Shown here piece after piece: positions 16,328-24,271 of a stretch of DNA of 64,000 nt. The position numbers were made by a program, and so were the translations under genes. The stretch is from Nocardioides ferulae (lineage in GTDB: Bacteria > Actinomycetota > Actinomycetes > Propionibacteriales > Nocardioidaceae). The notes under the pieces were generated by a model. It was not told the origin of the DNA, ran no database searches, and saw only the letters and a list, made by a program, of their open reading frames with translations. Each line of letters opens with the position of its first letter. The stretch's first letter is position 1. The stretch spans positions 53,966-117,965 of the forward strand of contig NZ_QZVR01000019.1 of assembly GCF_003660455.1 (NCBI RefSeq). The letters are read 5' to 3'.

Positions 16328-19210
16328 TTGAGCTTCGTCCCCGTCACCGGACCCGCCGCGTTCCGTGCCGCCGACCCGCCCCGGGAGGGGGTCGTCGAGT
16401 TCAGCGACGAGCGGCGCACGGTCGAGCTGCCGATGCGGGCGGCGCTGCCGGTGCTCACCCGCGCCCACCGGCGCGACGACCTCCACCCGAGCGTGGGGCT
16501 GCTCTCCGGTGCCGCGCTGCTGGCGCTGCGGCTGGTGGCGGCCGGCCACCTGCGGCCGGCCGAGGGCGATGCGCAGACGCCCGGGTGGCGGGTGGCTCCG
16601 CTGGGTGAGGAGGACGCCGAGCGAGTGCGGCTGCTGGCCCGGGCCCGCGGCGAGGACCCCGAGGCCGCCGAGCGTGTGGTGCGCCAGCTGCTCGACGCGG
16701 TGGCCGACACCATGCCGCGCACCGCCCCGGTGTCGACCGCCCCGGCCCGCACCGCGTCCCCCTCCGCAACGCCTCCCTCCGGCCGGGCTCCCGGGGCACG
16801 GCGCCCCGGTGGCGACTTCGAGCGTCGCCTGCAGGCCCGGCTCGCGCACCGGCTCCGACCCCGGGAGGACGACCGTCCGCAGCTGGTCACGATCTCGCTG
16901 CGGGTCGAGGCCGACGAGGAGGAGCTGGTCGCCGGCGCGGTCCGGCTGGTGCTCCAGGTGCACGACGAGCGCAACCCGCTGCACGTCTGCGACGCCGCGC
17001 TGCTCTGGACGGCTCCCGACGACCCGGGCGATGCTCCCGACGGCTCGAGCCACGGCTTCGGCGACCGGGCCCGCACCCACGCGGTGATCGCGCTGCGCGG
17101 GGCGGCCGAGGCGTGGCCGGTGCTCGACCGGTTCCTCGAGCTGCGGGTGCCCGACCAGCTCACCCTCGACACCGACGAGCTGGTCAGCCTCCTCGAGCAC
17201 GGTGTGGCCGCGCTCGCCGCCCGCGGCGTCGACGTGCTGTGGCCGCGCAGCCTGGGGCGTGACCTCACCGCCCGCACGGTCCTCGACATGGCCGATCGCC
17301 CCTCTCGCTCCCGCGACGACGCGCGCGGCCCGCGGGAGGAGCCGCTCCAGGACGGCCTGCTCCGCACCGACGCGCTGTTCTCGTTCCGATGGCAGCTGGC
17401 CGTGCACGGCGAGCCGCTGAACGAGGAGGAGATGGACCAGCTGGCCGCGGCGGCCAGCCCGATCCTCAAGCTGCGCGGCGGCTGGACCGTGGTCGACCCT
17501 GCCACCGCCCGCAAGGCCCGCAGGCGCCTGGTCCGCACCGTCAGGCCGGTCGAGGCGGTGGCCGCCGCGCTCACCGGTGTGGTCAGGGTCGATCCCGCGA
17601 CCGAGGGCGAGGACGGCGCCGCCGAGGTGGTCGTCGGCGCCTCGTTGCGCCGGCTGCACCAACGGCTCCTCGATGCGCCCACCCGCGATCCGATCGCGCC
17701 CCCGGCCGGCCTGCGCGCCGAGCTGCGCCACTACCAACAGCAGGGGCTGACGTGGCTGGCCGAGATGACCTCGCTCGGGCTGGGTGTGTGCCTGGCCGAC
17801 GACATGGGGCTGGGCAAGACCGTCACGCTGATCGCGCTCCACCTGCACCGTGCCGAGCACGCGCGGGCGGCCGGCCGCGAACCGGGACCCACCCTGGTGG
17901 TGTGCCCGGCGAGCCTGCTCGGCAACTGGGAGGCCGAGGTCCGGCGCTTCGCACCCGGCGTCCCGGTCCGTCGCTTCCACGGCGGTGCCCGCACCCTCGA
18001 CGGGCTCACCGAGGGGTTCGTGCTCACCACCTACGGCACCCTGCGCAGCTCGCTGGCCGCCGGCCAGCAGGGCGTCGAGCGAGCGGAGCCGCTGGACGCG
18101 GCGCTCCCCCTCGAGCAGCTCGACTCGGTCCCGACCGGGCTGCGCGACGTCCCATGGGACCTCGTCGTCGCCGACGAGGCCCAGCACGTCAAGAACCCCC
18201 GCTCGGCGGTCGCCCGGGCGCTGCGCACGGTGCCGAGCCGGGCCCGGGTCGCGCTCACCGGCACCCCCGTCGAGAACGAGCTCACCGAGCTGTGGGCGAT
18301 CCTCGACTGGGCCACGCCCGGCCTGCTCGGCAGCCGCAACGCCTTCCGCAAGGCCTGGGCCGCGCCGATCGAGTCCGGTGCCGACCCGCGGGTGGCCCGG
18401 CAGTTCGCCGACCTGGTGCGGCCGTTCCTGCTCCGCCGCCGCAAGTCCGACCCCGGCATCGCCCCCGAGCTGCCACCGAAGACCGAGACCGACCACCTGC
18501 TGCGACTCACCCGCGAGCAGGTCGTGCTCTACGAGGCGTTCGTGCGCGACACCATGGCCCGCATCGAGCGCGCCGACGAGACGACCCGGCGTGGCCTGGT
18601 GCTGTCGCTGCTCACCGGGCTGAAGCAGATCTGCAACCACCCCGCGCACTTCCTCAAGCAGTCCTCGGGCCGGCTGGCCGGGCGGTCGCAGAAGCTCGAC
18701 CTGCTCGACGAGCTCCTCGGCACGGTGCTGGCCGAGGACGGCGCGGTGCTGCTGTTCACCCAGTACGTCGCCATGGGCCGGCTGCTCGAGAGCTACCTGT
18801 CCTCCGCCGGGGTGCCCCATCAGTTCCTGCACGGCGGCACCCCGGTGCGCGAGCGCGAGTCGATGGTCGCGGCCTTCCAGGCCGGCGCGGTGCCGGTGTT
18901 CCTGCTGTCGCTGAAGGCCGGCGGCACCGGCCTCAACCTCACCCGCGCCGACCACGTCGTGCACCTCGACCGCTGGTGGAACCCCGCCGTGGAGGACCAG
19001 GCCACCGACCGGGCCTACCGGATCGGGCAGACCAAGCCGGTGCAGGTGCACCGGATGGTCGTGCAGGGCACGATCGAGGAGCGGGTCGGGCTGCTGCTGG
19101 AGCGCAAGCGGTCGCTGGCCGACAGCGTGCTCGCCCGGGGCGAGACCGCGCTCACCGAGCTCGACGACGCCGAGCTGTTCGACCTGGTCAGCTACCGGCC
19201 GGAGCGCTGA
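16328..19210 (+). CDS. SNF2-type DEAD/DEAH box helicase (HelZ-like, with SNF2-associated N-terminal domain)
   Basis: A 960-residue Swi2/Snf2 ATPase. The first half carries a bacterial SNF2-associated region (ending HGEPLNEEEMDQLAAAASPILKLRGGW). The motor has Walker A DDMGLGKT with Lys497, DEAQ at 616-619, GTPVENELTELW (motif III region) and DRAYRIGQTKPVQVHRMV (motif VI). I use TTG 16328 because GAGG lies just upstream and no better in-frame start precedes it; the frame remains open leftwards without ATG support. Followed after 1 bp by its usual partner, a SWIM zinc-finger protein. Likely acts on DNA-protein complexes. Confidence 0.9.
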   Translation: MSFVPVTGPAAFRAADPPREGVVEFSDERRTVELPMRAALPVLTRAHRRDDLHPSVGLLSGAALLALRLVAAGHLRPAEGDAQTPGWRVAPLGEEDAERVRLLARARGEDPEAAERVVRQLLDAVADTMPRTAPVSTAPARTASPSATPPSGRAPGARRPGGDFERRLQARLAHRLRPREDDRPQLVTISLRVEADEEELVAGAVRLVLQVHDERNPLHVCDAALLWTAPDDPGDAPDGSSHGFGDRARTHAVIALRGAAEAWPVLDRFLELRVPDQLTLDTDELVSLLEHGVAALAARGVDVLWPRSLGRDLTARTVLDMADRPSRSRDDARGPREEPLQDGLLRTDALFSFRWQLAVHGEPLNEEEMDQLAAAASPILKLRGGWTVVDPATARKARRRLVRTVRPVEAVAAALTGVVRVDPATEGEDGAAEVVVGASLRRLHQRLLDAPTRDPIAPPAGLRAELRHYQQQGLTWLAEMTSLGLGVCLADDMGLGKTVTLIALHLHRAEHARAAGREPGPTLVVCPASLLGNWEAEVRRFAPGVPVRRFHGGARTLDGLTEGFVLTTYGTLRSSLAAGQQGVERAEPLDAALPLEQLDSVPTGLRDVPWDLVVADEAQHVKNPRSAVARALRTVPSRARVALTGTPVENELTELWAILDWATPGLLGSRNAFRKAWAAPIESGADPRVARQFADLVRPFLLRRRKSDPGIAPELPPKTETDHLLRLTREQVVLYEAFVRDTMARIERADETTRRGLVLSLLTGLKQICNHPAHFLKQSSGRLAGRSQKLDLLDELLGTVLAEDGAVLLFTQYVAMGRLLESYLSSAGVPHQFLHGGTPVRERESMVAAFQAGAVPVFLLSLKAGGTGLNLTRADHVVHLDRWWNPAVEDQATDRAYRIGQTKPVQVHRMVVQGTIEERVGLLLERKRSLADSVLARGETALTELDDAELFDLVSYRPER

Positions 19211-19211
19211 G

Positions 19212-19979
19212 GTGGAGGCGGTGCCCGGGCCGGCGGGCTCCGACGTGGCCCTGACGCTGCCCCGAGCCGCCGGTCGGCGCAGTCGGGGCCCGATGGCGTG
19301 GTGGGCCAAGGCGTGGGCGCGCGCCGTCGAGGAGGCGGCGTACGGCGAGCGCGAGCTGCGCGGGGCGCGGTCGCTGGCCCGCGCGGGGCTGGTCGGCCGC
19401 ATCACGCTGGGCCGCGGCTCGTTCGTGGCGGCGGTCCAGGCCTCCGAGCGCGACCCCGACGAGCTGTGCACGGTCGCGGGCGCGGTGCCGGTGTTCGACG
19501 CCGCCGAGGTGTCGGCCCTGGTCGAGACCGTGGCGGCCGAGTCCGGACGGCTGGCCGCGCTGCTCGCGGGCGATCTGCCCCACTCGCTGGTGGAGCACGC
19601 CGAGGAGGCCGGGGTCGAGCTGCTGCCCTACGGCGGCGAGCTGACCACCGAGTGCACCTGCACCAGCTGGGTCGACCCCTGCGTGCACGGCCTGGCGGTG
19701 CTCACGGCGCTGGGCTGGCTGGTCGAGGCCGACCCGTTCGTGCTGCTGCACCTGCGCGGACTGCCCCGCGAGGAGCTGCTCGCCCGGCTGCACGCGCGAG
19801 TGCAGGACCCCGACGGCGACCCGGGCGGCGACGAGGTCGAGCCCGGCTCCGGTGAGGCCGCCGAGCCGGAGCTGGTCACCGACCTCGAGACCGCCCTCGA
19901 CGCCGCGCTGAGGGCACGGCGGGTGCTGCAGATCCTGCAGGGCGACGACCCCGACCAACCGCTCGACCACCTGCTCTGA
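19212..19979 (+). CDS. SWIM zinc finger family protein
   Basis: A 255-residue protein with a SWIM motif, C148-x-C150-x6-C157-x-H159 (in CTCTSWVDPCVHG), predicted to bind zinc and DNA or protein. Proteins of this kind are regularly encoded beside SNF2 helicases in actinobacteria, and here the two genes are 1 bp apart and co-oriented, so they probably work together. GTG start. The C-terminus is acidic (VQDPDGDPGGDEVEPGSGE) followed by a helix. Confidence 0.88.
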   Translation: MEAVPGPAGSDVALTLPRAAGRRSRGPMAWWAKAWARAVEEAAYGERELRGARSLARAGLVGRITLGRGSFVAAVQASERDPDELCTVAGAVPVFDAAEVSALVETVAAESGRLAALLAGDLPHSLVEHAEEAGVELLPYGGELTTECTCTSWVDPCVHGLAVLTALGWLVEADPFVLLHLRGLPREELLARLHARVQDPDGDPGGDEVEPGSGEAAEPELVTDLETALDAALRARRVLQILQGDDPDQPLDHLL

Positions 19980-20049
19980 GACCGATCGTCACCGCTTCCC
20001 GCCCTCTTCGGTCCTGTCGATACCCGGGTCGAGGAACGATCGAGCGGGC
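19980..20049 (-). repeat. Probable decayed copy of the 61-bp inverted-repeat element
   Basis: Between the SWIM and methyltransferase genes, the right half (GTCGAGGAACGATCGA, then GCGGGC) matches the corresponding half of the copy at 20859-20919 almost exactly, while the left half (GATCGTCACCGCTTCCCG) is diverged. CGATCGT and ACGATCG inverted repeats remain. Assigned by eye only. Confidence 0.45.
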
Positions 20050-20871
20050 TCAGCGGCTGCCGACGGCGAGCACGGCCTCGGTGTCGAGCCGCAGCAGGCC
20101 GTCCTCGAGGAGCGGCTGCACCAGCCGGTCGTACGCCGCCCGCATCCGCGCGCGGACCGGTGCCGGCTGGCTGGTGACGGTGACGCCGATGCCACCGACA
20201 CCGGCCGCGGCGCCGTTCCACAGCGCGTCGGGGTCGGTGCGGTGGGTCCAGCGCAGCGGCCGGGCTTCGACGTCGCGGAGCCCCGCGTCGGTGAGCAGTG
20301 CGGCGAGCCCGTCGACGGTGCGCGGGAAGTCGAGCTCCTCGGGGAGGCGCGTGGAGGGAGGAGGCACCGCCCCGCTCTCGTCGATGACCGCTGCCCACAG
20401 CCGGGACTGGACGTTGTGCCCGGACGGCCAGATCGTCACCGCCACCCTTCCGCCGGGGGCGGACACCCGCGCCAGCTCGGCCGCCGCCCGGCGCGGGTCG
20501 GGCACGTGGTTGAGCACGAAGTTGGCGGTCACGACGTCGAAGCCGGCCGCGGACGAGCCGTCGGGGAACGGGAGCTCGGGCAGGGCGGCGTGGTGCAGTT
20601 CGACACCGGGGGCGCGTCGCGCCGCGATGCGCAGCATGCCGGCGTCTGCGTCCACGGCGGTCACCATCGCGCCGGCGGTTCGGGCGAGGGCGGCGAGATC
20701 GCCGGGGCCGGTGCCCACATCGAGCAGTCGCGGGGTGGCCGCCGGTCGGTTCGCGCCGAGGCCGGCGGCGGCGAGGAGCTCCGGGAACGTGCCGGCGCAC
20801 AGCGGCGCGAACGTCTCGGCGTACGCCTCGGCCACGGCGTCCCAGCCCACCGATTCCCGCCGACCCGTCAC
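20050..20871 (-). CDS. Class I SAM-dependent methyltransferase
   Basis: A 273-residue methyltransferase with motif I LLDVGTGPGDLAALA at about residues 49-63, an acidic residue after strand 2 (VTAVDADAGML) and motif IV VVTANFVLNHVPDP. It resembles UbiE/type 11 methyltransferases; substrate unknown. The 5' end is odd: the GTG used here (20871) lies inside the 61-bp repeat copy at 20859-20919, and a second in-frame GTG at 20850, just past the repeat, is a plausible alternative. It follows a TetR gene in the same direction, so it may be in its operon. Confidence 0.85.
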   Translation of the reverse strand: MTGRRESVGWDAVAEAYAETFAPLCAGTFPELLAAAGLGANRPAATPRLLDVGTGPGDLAALARTAGAMVTAVDADAGMLRIAARRAPGVELHHAALPELPFPDGSSAAGFDVVTANFVLNHVPDPRRAAAELARVSAPGGRVAVTIWPSGHNVQSRLWAAVIDESGAVPPPSTRLPEELDFPRTVDGLAALLTDAGLRDVEARPLRWTHRTDPDALWNGAAAGVGGIGVTVTSQPAPVRARMRAAYDRLVQPLLEDGLLRLDTEAVLAVGSR

Positions 20872-20919
20872 TGATTCACCCGAATCTGCGGCGTGTCGAG
20901 GAACGATCGACGGGTCGTC
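20859..20919 (-). repeat. Interspersed 61-bp inverted-repeat element, copy C
   Basis: Read on the minus strand this 61-bp stretch is nearly identical to copy B at 21590-21650: it keeps CCCGTCGATCGTTCC, CGACACGCCGC and GAATCAGTGACGGGTCGGC. It fills essentially the whole gap between the TetR gene and the methyltransferase gene and overlaps the methyltransferase start codon and two bases of the TetR stop. Confidence 0.88.
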
Positions 20920-21541
20920 AGCACGCGAGGCCGACCGCAGCCGTCGCCATCGACCGCAGCAGGTCGCGCATGGCGACGTCGGGGAGCAACCCGCTGTGCG
21001 GCGTGGAGTTGATCAGGCCGAACGCCGCGTGGGCCATCGCTCGCGCCCGGTCCAGCTCGCCCGCGCGCCCCGAGGAGCCGGCGAGCCCGGCTTCCCGCAG
21101 CTGCTCGGCCCAGAGGTCGACGTAGGCGCGCTGCAGGTCGCGGACCTGCTCGCGGGCGTCGTCGGGCAGTGACTCCCAGTCGCGGTCCTGGACCACGATC
21201 AGCGCGCGGTGCCGCAGGGCGAAGTCGACGTGCCAGTCGACGAGCGAGTCGAGGGCAGCCTCCGGTCCGGGGGCGGCCGCCACCCGCGTGCTGCCCTCTG
21301 CGAGCAGCCGCTCGCTGATCGAGACGAGCATCTCGGCCAGCACGGCGTCCTTGGACGCGAAGTGCTTGTAGATCGCGGGGCCCGACATGCCGCAAGCCGC
21401 GCCGAGCTCGGCCACCGACACTCCGTGGAACCCACGGGCGGCGAACAGCTCGGCCGCCGTCGCCAGGATCTGTTCGCGCCGCCCGGTGGCCGGAGTGCTC
21501 GTGGTGGCCGCGTCGACCACCTGGTCCGCCCGTCCGCTCAC
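20918..21541 (-). CDS. TetR family transcriptional regulator
   Basis: A 207-residue TetR repressor. The N-terminal DNA-binding domain is typical: GRREQILATAAELFAARGFHGVSVAELGAACGMSGPAIYKHFASK (residues about 20-64). The C-terminal ligand-binding domain resembles the fatty-acid/acyl-CoA responsive group (WESLPDDAREQVRDLQRAYVDLW), but the ligand cannot be told. It lies upstream of a methyltransferase gene in the same direction and is itself flanked on both sides by copies of the 61-bp repeat. Confidence 0.92.
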   Translation of the reverse strand: MSGRADQVVDAATTSTPATGRREQILATAAELFAARGFHGVSVAELGAACGMSGPAIYKHFASKDAVLAEMLVSISERLLAEGSTRVAAAPGPEAALDSLVDWHVDFALRHRALIVVQDRDWESLPDDAREQVRDLQRAYVDLWAEQLREAGLAGSSGRAGELDRARAMAHAAFGLINSTPHSGLLPDVAMRDLLRSMATAAVGLAC

Positions 21542-21589
21542 GCGCCCAGGTTAGCGGTCGTTCACCTCGAGGGTGGCGGTGCTCTCGCT

Positions 21590-21650
21590 GCCGACCCGTC
21601 GATCGTTCCGCGACACGCCGCGGAAACGCGGGAATCAGTGACGGGTCGGC
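21590..21650 (+). repeat. Interspersed 61-bp inverted-repeat element, copy B
   Basis: The best-preserved copy: perfect terminal inverted repeats GCCGACCCGTC and GACGGGTCGGC with imperfect inner pairing (GATCGTTCC against GGAATCAGT). It lies in the gap between the metX stop (2 bp away) and the TetR start. The transcript could fold as one long hairpin. Confidence 0.9.
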
Positions 21651-21651
21651 G

Positions 21652-22761
21652 TCAGGAGGCGAGGAAGGAGCGGATCCGGTCGTGGTAGCCGGGCGGCTCG
21701 AGGAGGAACGAGTCGTGGCCCCACGGGGAGCGCAGCTCGGTGAAGTCGACCGACAGCCCGAGCCGGCGCAGCTCGGCGACCAGGTGCACCGACTGGCGGG
21801 TGTCGAAGCGCCAGTCGCTGTCGAAGGAGGTGACCTGGAACCGGGTGGAGGACGCCGAGAGCCGGCCGCCGGTCGCCGGGTCGGCGAACGGCTCGAAGTA
21901 GTCCAGCAGCCGGGTGAGGTAGAGGTAGGACAACGCGTCGAAGCGCTCCACGAACGACGACCCCTGGTGCTGCAGGTAGTGCTCGACGCTGTAGTCCGGC
22001 TCCAGCCGCATCGCGTCACCGGTGGTGTCGCGCTCGTGGCCGAACTTCGCGGCCAGCGCCTGGTCGGAGACGTAGGTGATGTGCGCGAGCATCCGGGCCA
22101 CCTTGAGACCCGTGCGGGGGATGGTGCCGTGCTCGAGGTAGCGCCCGTCGTGGAACTCCGGGTCGCTGCGGATCGCCTCCCGCGCCACGGTCGAGAACGC
22201 GATGTTCTCCGTCGACAGTTGCGCCGAGGCGGCCACGATCACCGCCCGCTCGATCTGCTCGGGCTCGTCGATGACCCACTGCAGCACCTGCATGCCGCCC
22301 AGCGACCCGCCCACCGCGGCGTACAACCGCTCGATGCCGAGGTGCCGGAGCAGCCGGCGGTGCACCGTCACCAGGTCCTGCATGTGCAGCAACGGGAAGT
22401 CCAGGCCGTAGGGCCGCCCGGTCGCCGGGTTCGGGGAGGACGGCCCGGTGGTGCCGGCGCAGCCGCCGAGCAGGTTCGCCGAGACCACGAAGAACCGTCT
22501 CGTGTCGAGCGGCTTGCCCGGCCCGATCAGGTTGTCCCACCAGCCGCGCCGCTTGGCGCCCAGGTGCATGCCGGCGGCGTGCGCGTCGCCGGTCAGGGCG
22601 TGGCAGACGAACACCGCGTTGTCGCGGGCGGCGTTCAGCTCGCCGTAGGTCTCGTAGGCGACCTCGACGTGGTCGAGCCGCCCGCCGGCGCGCAGCAGCA
22701 GCGGGTCCTCCGCGGTCGCGAGGAGGACCCGCTGCAGCTCGACATAGCCCAGCGAGCTCAC
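21652..22761 (-). CDS. metX: Homoserine O-acetyltransferase
   Basis: A 369-residue alpha/beta-hydrolase-fold enzyme that acetylates homoserine, the first committed step of methionine synthesis by direct sulfhydrylation. The nucleophile is Ser153 in VGGSLGGMQ; the acid lies in SFDSDWRFD (Asp314 or 316) and His349 is in WGHDS. The substrate motif GWWDNLIGPGKPLDT and NLLGGCAGTTGPSS are diagnostic of MetX. It follows metY by 42 bp on the same strand, forming a metY-metX operon. GTG/ATG context is ordinary. Confidence 0.96.
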   Translation of the reverse strand: MSSLGYVELQRVLLATAEDPLLLRAGGRLDHVEVAYETYGELNAARDNAVFVCHALTGDAHAAGMHLGAKRRGWWDNLIGPGKPLDTRRFFVVSANLLGGCAGTTGPSSPNPATGRPYGLDFPLLHMQDLVTVHRRLLRHLGIERLYAAVGGSLGGMQVLQWVIDEPEQIERAVIVAASAQLSTENIAFSTVAREAIRSDPEFHDGRYLEHGTIPRTGLKVARMLAHITYVSDQALAAKFGHERDTTGDAMRLEPDYSVEHYLQHQGSSFVERFDALSYLYLTRLLDYFEPFADPATGGRLSASSTRFQVTSFDSDWRFDTRQSVHLVAELRRLGLSVDFTELRSPWGHDSFLLEPPGYHDRIRSFLAS

Positions 22762-22803
22762 GCCGGTACGCCGCGGGGGCGCGCTGGCCGGTTCACGTGC
22801 GGC

Positions 22804-24090
22804 TCACTTGCTGGCGGCGAGGGCCTGCTCGAGGTCGGCGATGACGTCGTCGACGTGCTCGATGCCGATCGAGAGCCGGACCATCTCCTCGGGCACGCCG
22901 GCCGCCTCGAGCTCGTCGGGGGTGAGCTGGCTGTGGGTGGTGGTCGCGTTGTGGATCGCCAGCGACTTCGCGTCGCCGATGTTCGCCAGGTGGCTGAACA
23001 GCTCAAGCGACTCGATGAACCGCTTCCCGCCGTCGCGGCCCGACTTCAGCCCGAAGCTGACCAGACCGCCGTAGCCCCGGCCGGTGAGCGTGCGGTCGGC
23101 GACCTCGCGGAAGCGGCTGTCCTCGAGGCCGGGGTAGCTGACCCAGGAGACCGCGTCGTGCGCCTGCAGGAACTCTGCGACCGCCAGGGCGTTGGCCGAG
23201 TGGCGCTCCATGCGCAGGTGCAGCGTCTCCAGGCCCTGGAGGAACAGCCAGGAGTTCATCGGGGTGGTGGCGCCGCCGGTGTTGCGCAGCAGCACGGTGC
23301 GGGCGCGGATGATGTAGGCGAGGTTGCCGACCGCCTCGGTCCACACCACGCCGTGGTAGGCGGCGTCGGGCTGGGTGAGCCCCGGGAACCGCTCGGCGTG
23401 GGCGGCCCAGTCGAAGTTGCCCGAGTCGACGATCACGCCGCCGATCGAGGTGCCGTGGCCGCCGATGTACTTGGTGGCGGCGTGCACGACGACGTCCGCG
23501 CCGTGCTCGAAGGGCCGGCACAGGTACGGCGAGGGGGCGGTGTTGTCGATGATCAGCGGCAGGCCGACGGCGTGGGCGGCGTCGGCCCAGGCGCGGATGT
23601 CGATGACGTTGATGCTGGGGTTGCCGATGGTCTCGCCGAAGACCAGCTTGGTCTTGTCGTCGACGGCCGCGGCGAGCTCCTCGGGCTTCTCGGGGTCGAC
23701 GAAGCGCACCTCGATGCCGAACTGGGGCAGCGTGTGGGCGAACAGCGCGTAGGTGCCGCCGTAGAGCGTGGAGAGCGCCACGATGTTGTCGCCGGCGTAG
23801 GTCAGGTTCAGCACCGCGTAGGTGGTCGCCATCGAGCCGGAGGCGGTGGCCAGCGCTCCGACGCCGCCCTCGAGCTGGGTCATCCGCTGCTCGAAGACGT
23901 CCTGGGTCGGGTTCATGATCCGGGTGTAGATGTTGCCCGGCTCGGCGAGCGCGAACAGGTTCGCGGCGTGCTCGGTGTCGTTGAAGACGTAGGACGTCGT
24001 CTGGTAGATCGGCACGGCCCGCGCGTTGGTGGTCGGGTCGGCCTGCTCCTGGCCGGCGTGCACCGCGAGGGTCTCGGGGCGGTAGGTCAT
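22804..24090 (-). CDS. metY: O-acetylhomoserine aminocarboxypropyltransferase (bifunctional OAH/OAS sulfhydrylase)
   Basis: A 428-residue PLP enzyme of the Cys/Met metabolism family that makes homocysteine from O-acetylhomoserine and sulfide. PLP lysine is Lys207 in VHAATKYIGGHG; phosphate contacts are in ASGSMATTYAVL, and the N-terminal LAVHAGQ...AVPIYQTTSYVF is typical. Longer than cystathionine gamma-synthase (about 380), as expected of MetY. First gene of the metY-metX operon. A 17-bp palindrome 64 bp upstream of the start is a candidate operator; no SAM riboswitch fold is apparent in the leader. Confidence 0.96.
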   Translation of the reverse strand: MTYRPETLAVHAGQEQADPTTNARAVPIYQTTSYVFNDTEHAANLFALAEPGNIYTRIMNPTQDVFEQRMTQLEGGVGALATASGSMATTYAVLNLTYAGDNIVALSTLYGGTYALFAHTLPQFGIEVRFVDPEKPEELAAAVDDKTKLVFGETIGNPSINVIDIRAWADAAHAVGLPLIIDNTAPSPYLCRPFEHGADVVVHAATKYIGGHGTSIGGVIVDSGNFDWAAHAERFPGLTQPDAAYHGVVWTEAVGNLAYIIRARTVLLRNTGGATTPMNSWLFLQGLETLHLRMERHSANALAVAEFLQAHDAVSWVSYPGLEDSRFREVADRTLTGRGYGGLVSFGLKSGRDGGKRFIESLELFSHLANIGDAKSLAIHNATTTHSQLTPDELEAAGVPEEMVRLSIGIEHVDDVIADLEQALAASK

Positions 24091-24153
24091 GGGGTCCTCC
24101 GTGGGTGAGCGGAGCCCTCAGCCTGCCGGTGAGTGGGCGACCGTCTCGGTTCT

Positions 24154-24170
24154 GTCTCGCTCAGCGAGAC
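24154..24170 (-). promoter_or_regulatory. Palindromic operator candidate upstream of metY
   Basis: GTCTCGCT-C-AGCGAGAC is a perfect 8-bp inverted repeat around one base, 64-80 bp before the metY start. Size and place suit a dimeric repressor site overlapping the metYX promoter. The regulator is unknown; the TetR gene downstream is one candidate only by proximity. Confidence 0.55.
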
Positions 24171-24247
24171 GCATGTTCATATCGTGAGATGGACGGGACT
24201 GCCGGCCTGCCGGGAGCGGTCGACATCCACTATCGATGGACGCCGTG

Positions 24248-24263
24248 GTTAACGATCGCTAAC
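24248..24263 (+). promoter_or_regulatory. Palindromic operator candidate at the leucine-catabolism operon start
   Basis: GTTAACGATCGCTAAC matches its reverse complement except for one symmetric base pair. It ends 8 bp before the GTG of the carboxyltransferase gene. The short distance and lack of a Shine-Dalgarno suggest a leaderless mRNA whose core promoter overlaps this site, as for TetR-type repressors of acyl-CoA catabolic genes. Confidence 0.55.
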
Positions 24264-24271
24264 CTGGGCTC

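Noticed and set aside
24091..24153. Possible SAM riboswitch in the metY leader
   Set aside because: I looked for the multi-helix layout of SAM-I/SAM-II/SAM-IV types and found no conserved core or terminator; only a protein-type palindrome is present.
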